A stretch of DNA of 64,000 bases from Candidatus Melainabacteria bacterium. GTDB taxonomy: Bacteria; Cyanobacteriota; Vampirovibrionia; Obscuribacterales; Obscuribacteraceae. The stretch spans positions 181,361-245,360 of the forward strand of contig RXJR01000022.1 in NCBI GenBank assembly GCA_003963305.1. Reading direction: 5' to 3'. A program made the translations under genes and the position numbers. Positions 60,655-64,000 of this stretch are shown here, in pieces (within the stretch, counting starts at the first letter, position 1; every line of letters starts with the position of its first letter). Under the pieces are notes generated by a model. The model did not search any database and had not been told where the DNA came from. It saw only the letters and a program-made list of their open reading frames with translations.

Positions 60655-61776
60655 ATGTTTAGAAAAACCGGAATCTCTGGACAATTCCAAAACAATCCCG
60701 AACTGCCTGCATTGCACCAGCTGTTGTCACAAGCGCTGGAAAATCGTGGAAAACAGATGCAGATTGTTTGGAAAACCCCTTATGGCGCAATCTTTACCCT
60801 GATTGTGCTTTGCAATCTGCGAGGAGATCCTCGATGGTGTCTTTATTGTGAGCTAAAGGGCAAAAGGGATTTGCTGTTTGACTACAATAGCTGTGACGTC
60901 ATCCTCGTCAATAACTTAATCACATCCTCAGTTACAGAGGCTCAAAAGACGGGGCGTTCTCCGTTTGCCGCCGGACAAAAGTTGTCGGCTAAACCTCCAG
61001 AATCGGATGTAATACAAAACTTCAATCCTGAACCGCCTGCCGAGATAGAAGCTTCCCCAGCAAAGCCAGAGTCGACGTCAAAGTCGACGTCTCAGCCGAC
61101 ACCTCCAACCAGTTTCCAGCCGGCAGCAGCGCCGCAGGAAATGCCTTTCGCCAATCCCACGCCCTATACACCGCCTTCCGTCGTCCCAACCCGGTTACCA
61201 TCGCTGCTTCTATGCCCTCGCAACATTGACGGTGAAGCGATTCAAAATGTCATGACGAGCTTGCGCAACCAGCATACGGGAATGTTCATGACACCGGCAT
61301 TCCTTTATTTCCTTGAGCAAGAATACTTTCGCAATTTGCGCTCTCGAAGCAGTTTATCTGTAATTGTTTTCGACCTGCGGGAAGAAAGTCCGGAAGACGG
61401 TAACATGGTACGCAAGAGCCTACCGGCGGCTGCTCTCGTCGAAGCCGTGGTCAGAATAACAGCCTTGAAGAGGCACGTGGACATCCTGGCACACTACGAT
61501 GATGAATCCTACGCTCTGCTTTTACCACATACCAAGTCAGCAGGAGCGAAAACTCTTGCAAATAGACTGATTCGCAGTTTAACTGACAGACCACTCGCTA
61601 ATGTTGAACCATCTCGCCTGGCAATTTCAATTGGATGCGCCTCGATTCCTGAAGACTTCGTCGACCTGCCCAAACTTTTAGGCGCAACAGACTTGACCCT
61701 ATCCCATGCAAAGAAGACACGCACCCGACTGGTCATGTATTCTGACATTCGAAACTCAGTTACTGTAAATCAATAA
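60655..61776 (+). CDS. Degenerate GGDEF protein with N-terminal unknown domain
   Basis: 373 residues. An N-domain (1-~105) of unknown fold has QMQIVWKTPYGAIFTLIVL; a Pro/Ser/Thr-rich linker follows (about 110-185). The C-terminal GGDEF-like domain has GMFMTPAFLYFLEQEYFRNLRSRSSLSVIVFDLRE and AISIGCASIPEDF, but the catalytic signature is replaced by HYDDESYALLLPHT. Cyclase activity is unlikely. The opening of its GGDEF* domain resembles that in the 41352 protein (TGVVTFPMFVYFLQKEAARYRKS). Third such protein in the window. Convergent with the tail-anchored kinase gene. Confidence 0.82.
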   Translation: MFRKTGISGQFQNNPELPALHQLLSQALENRGKQMQIVWKTPYGAIFTLIVLCNLRGDPRWCLYCELKGKRDLLFDYNSCDVILVNNLITSSVTEAQKTGRSPFAAGQKLSAKPPESDVIQNFNPEPPAEIEASPAKPESTSKSTSQPTPPTSFQPAAAPQEMPFANPTPYTPPSVVPTRLPSLLLCPRNIDGEAIQNVMTSLRNQHTGMFMTPAFLYFLEQEYFRNLRSRSSLSVIVFDLREESPEDGNMVRKSLPAAALVEAVVRITALKRHVDILAHYDDESYALLLPHTKSAGAKTLANRLIRSLTDRPLANVEPSRLAISIGCASIPEDFVDLPKLLGATDLTLSHAKKTRTRLVMYSDIRNSVTVNQ

Positions 61777-61810
61777 CGATTAGCACGATAGCGATCAAGT
61801 AACATCGAAA

Positions 61811-61870
61811 CCAAATATCATTGGTCCAAATGTCATTGGTCCAAATATAATTGGCCAAATACCATTGGAA
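61811..61870. repeat. Four 15-bp tandem repeats with internal CCAA/TTGG symmetry
   Basis: Four 15-base units (61811-61825, 61826-61840, 61841-61855, 61856-61870), consensus CCAAATRTCATTGGT, lie in a convergent intergenic gap. Each unit can pair CCAA with TTGG, so a repeated hairpin or protein site array is possible. Confidence 0.8.
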
Positions 61871-61938
61871 CCGAATTGCAATGGTATTCCGAACGTTCAG
61901 GCCAAGCAATGGGCACCAGATATAGTGCACCCAAACAA

Positions 61939-63069
61939 TTAGATTCTTACAAAAAAGAAGAACAGAAGAAAAATACTAAACACCAAAAGAGCATACAGAA
62001 CCATTTGGTTGAAGAAGTGCCCTTCTGGCTCAATACTTAGTGAGGCAAGCGCATCTCTGAGTTCCTCAACGCTCTGATAGCGGCGACCCGGGTCTTTGGC
62101 CAGGGCCGTGAGCACGACATTTTCTAAGTCAGAGGGAATCTTAGCGGCTGGATTTGCACTTTGCAGTGTTGCTGGCAACTTGTTGATGTGTTCCTCCATC
62201 ACTTCAAACGCGGTTCTGCCTTCGAATACCTGACGACCAGTAAGTGTCTGAAACATCACACAACCTAGAGAATATATGTCACTGCGGGCATCAACAGGCT
62301 CCGATAAAATTTGCTCGGGGCTCATGTATTGCACGGTACCGAGGGCAATGCCGGTTTGAGTGAGCGATGGAACACTGTGACTCAGGACCTTAGCCAGACC
62401 AAAGTCCAACAGTTTTGCATCTCGCTCCTTTCCTATACTCTGAATAAAAATGTTTGCTGGTTTGATGTCACGATGAACGATGCCTTGCTCGTGTGCCGCA
62501 ATCAGAGCGTTGCAACACGATAGGAATATGGGGAGCGCTTCCTCTATATCGAGACATTCAAAACGCCGCAATAAGCTAGCCAGGCTCTCGCCTTCCAGGT
62601 ATTGCATGGCAATGAAGGGTTGCCCGTTGGAGAGCCTACCGTATTCGTATACGGTGCATATACTCGAGTGGTTCAAACGAGCACCCGACTCAGCTTCCCG
62701 TTGGAAGCGGGCGGTGCTTTCCGCATTAGTAAGCAGGTGCGGGTGCAAGACCTTAAGCGCAACCACTCTGCTGGGGTGCAGTTGCCGGGCTTTGTAGACC
62801 TGAGAGCAGGCGCCAGTGCCTATAAGCGCCAGAATCTCGAAACGGTCATCGCTGGGTATCGCTTCGCCAGACAGTTTCGGGGTCTGAGAAGAAAGACCCA
62901 GGATGTTAGCCCAATTTATGGCACCGGTGGGGGTGGAATCCTCCTTAAAGTCCGCGCTGTCGTCACTCCGCACCATATCGATCTCCGACTCACCTGTACT
63001 CAGGGACCCCATTGCTCGGCAGCATCTCACAATCTTGCCGCAATAGATGCTGGACACAATATCCCCCAA
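61939..63069 (-). CDS. Tail-anchored Hanks-type Ser/Thr kinase
   Basis: 376 residues; Met20 or Met32 could be the true start because the first residues look atypical. The kinase (about 78-335) has FEILALIGTGACSQVYKA, VALKVLHPH, VHRDIKPAN, LDFGLAKVL, SPEQILSEPVDARSDIYSLG and DPGRRYQSVEEL, with all catalytic residues intact. The C-terminus is one TM (MVLYALLVFSIFLLFFFFVRI) ending three residues later, a tail anchor with the kinase in the cytosol. It is transcribed divergently from the PP2C phosphatase gene (132 bases apart), a classic kinase/phosphatase pairing, and is related in sequence to the 48279 kinase. Confidence 0.93.
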   Translation of the reverse strand: MGDIVSSIYCGKIVRCCRAMGSLSTGESEIDMVRSDDSADFKEDSTPTGAINWANILGLSSQTPKLSGEAIPSDDRFEILALIGTGACSQVYKARQLHPSRVVALKVLHPHLLTNAESTARFQREAESGARLNHSSICTVYEYGRLSNGQPFIAMQYLEGESLASLLRRFECLDIEEALPIFLSCCNALIAAHEQGIVHRDIKPANIFIQSIGKERDAKLLDFGLAKVLSHSVPSLTQTGIALGTVQYMSPEQILSEPVDARSDIYSLGCVMFQTLTGRQVFEGRTAFEVMEEHINKLPATLQSANPAAKIPSDLENVVLTALAKDPGRRYQSVEELRDALASLSIEPEGHFFNQMVLYALLVFSIFLLFFFFVRI

Positions 63070-63201
63070 CCAGCGCCAACAATATCCGTGACAACCGGTT
63101 TCTCATAAATTCAATCCAGATACTCGTTTTCGGGAATTCACTTTCAACTGCAGACCTACTAGACTTATGGTATTCCGATCCACCTTCCCCGAGGATTACA
63201 C

Positions 63202-63972
63202 ATGACCCAGCTAAGCTGGAAAGTCGCATCGGTCAGTGACCGTGGGCTTTGCAGAAAGGAAAACCAGGATAACTTCTACGTCAGCCCCGATGAACGCGTT
63301 TTTGTAGTAGCAGACGGGATGGGTGGTGTCAAAGGTGGTGCAGAAGCCAGTCGCATCGCAATTGAAACGATTCAAAAACTATGGAAAGAAAGCGCTCCCC
63401 ACCCGAGCGACAAAGAAGCGATTCAGAAGTGGCTTGTTGATGCCGTTGCACTGGCAAATGAGAACATCTGCGATGCCGCCGATAAGCTTGCCTCATCCTC
63501 TCGCATGGGCACTACCATTGTAATTGCCGTGCAAACGACCGGAAAAGAGTTGCACATAGCACATGTGGGTGATTCCCGCGCCTATGTAATGAAAGATGGA
63601 ACAGCGTCGACGTTGACGAGTGACCACTCGGTTGTAAATGAGATGCTGAAAAACAATCGCATTACAGCGGAGCAATGCCGGACCAGTCCGTTCAAGCATC
63701 TCTTAACACGCTGTCTCGGTCATCACAGAGACGTCGAAGTCGAGAAGACTGAAGTTGAAGTAGTGCCCAAACAATGGATTATTTTGTGCAGCGACGGTCT
63801 ATCTTCGGTTCTTTCCGATGAACAGATAGGTGCATCAATTGAAGCCTGCGACTCTGCAGATCAGGTCTGTCAGAAACTCCTCGCCAAGACCCTGGAAGCA
63901 GGAGCCCCAGACAATGTCACTATTGTTGCCATACAGTACGAACCAGCTGACCAGAGCGGCGAAGCAAATTAA
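63202..63972 (+). CDS. PP2C-type Ser/Thr protein phosphatase
   Basis: 256 residues, the usual minimal PP2C length. Motifs: SDRGLCRKENQDNFYV, VVADGMGGVKGGAEAS (metal-binding Asp), MGTTIVIAV, IAHVGDSRAYVMKDG, LTSDHSV, LCSDGLSSVLSDEQI, and GAPDNVTIVAI. All metal-coordinating aspartates are present. Soluble, no TM. It probably reverses phosphorylation by the divergent kinase, and perhaps by the other Hanks kinases in the window (inference). The stop is followed by a short tandem repeat running to the window end. Confidence 0.96.
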   Translation: MTQLSWKVASVSDRGLCRKENQDNFYVSPDERVFVVADGMGGVKGGAEASRIAIETIQKLWKESAPHPSDKEAIQKWLVDAVALANENICDAADKLASSSRMGTTIVIAVQTTGKELHIAHVGDSRAYVMKDGTASTLTSDHSVVNEMLKNNRITAEQCRTSPFKHLLTRCLGHHRDVEVEKTEVEVVPKQWIILCSDGLSSVLSDEQIGASIEACDSADQVCQKLLAKTLEAGAPDNVTIVAIQYEPADQSGEAN

Positions 63973-64000
63973 CTCGGGGATTCTCGGGGATTCTCGGGGA
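63973..64000. repeat. 10-bp tandem repeat running off the right edge
   Basis: CTCGGGGATT twice and a third partial copy start directly after the PP2C stop. The array continues beyond the window, so its length is unknown. Confidence 0.8.

Noticed and set aside
1..64000. CRISPR arrays, insertion sequences, integrase or att sites, rRNA genes
   Set aside because: Looked for repeat-spacer patterns, transposase motifs and rRNA-like stretches; none seen. The single tRNA has no adjacent integrase or duplicated 3' end.

Overview
The window reads as a chromosomal segment of a non-photosynthetic, environmentally complex bacterium with roughly 50% GC. There are no rRNA operons, insertion sequences, integrases or CRISPR arrays. 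The gene style is four Hanks-type Ser/Thr kinases (two with leucine-rich repeats), a PP2C phosphatase, an FHA protein, TPR membrane proteins, Tad-like pilin and secretion proteins, EF-hand-like modules, and an efp-accB-accC cluster. This fits a Vampirovibrionia/Melainabacteria (Obscuribacterales-like) genome best, but that placement is inference; Planctomycetes-like or Acidobacteria-like origins are not excluded.

Layout. 1-2766: left-edge minus-strand cluster with a TrbL/VirB6-like polytopic membrane protein and a secreted neighbour, probably part of a type IV secretion-like locus continuing outside. 2774-5921: two overlapping paralogous single-TM TPR proteins. 5942-21098: surface and cell-wall region, with a LysM-like/EF-like repeat protein, a CHAP/NlpC-like plus GH75 chitosanase-like fusion, a Gly/Met-rich secreted protein, an EF-hand plus GH16 glucanase, two OmpR-type regulators, a histidine kinase, a MarR-GNAT fusion and a two-gene TadE/TadG-like cluster. 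21392-21463: tRNA-Met. 21578-25799: tandem zinc-ribbon/kinase/LRR proteins. 25828-32119: housekeeping (nitrilase-family amidase, accC, accB, efp, valS). 32245-33688: small acidic protein, SRAP/YedK-type abasic-site protein, small His-rich secreted protein.

33815-41166 is the most unusual region. Two paralogous single-TM proteins each carry seven copies of a K-T-x-x-[D/E] motif (mostly AKTxLE/D or AKTxPD/E) in a long disordered cytosolic tail. They flank a three-gene TadE/TadG-like cluster, and the second is convergent with a stand-alone FHA domain protein. The spacing (Thr, acidic residue at +3) is that of known FHA phospho-threonine ligands. I propose an undescribed multisite phosphorylation and FHA-docking membrane scaffold, written by Hanks kinases like those elsewhere in the window and erased by PP2C.

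41352-50153: signalling proteins with degenerate GGDEF domains (PATAN-GGDEF*-TPR, and Hpt-REC*-REC-GGDEF*), a DUF4239-like membrane protein, and an operon of a Ser/Thr kinase with a TPR membrane protein. 50477-54051: aroG-type DAHP synthase and topB. 54252-59177: small-molecule response island with ArsR + AHSA1-like protein, VOC protein, SDR, luciferase-like monooxygenase and a second ArsR, with clear operator palindromes. 59380-64000: secreted alpha/beta hydrolase, a third degenerate GGDEF protein, and a divergent kinase/PP2C pair.

A palindrome with core CCGATATCGG and A/T arms recurs four times, only between genes (near 13556, 55127, 55223 and 57679). All functional calls rest on reading motifs and context; no database search was run.
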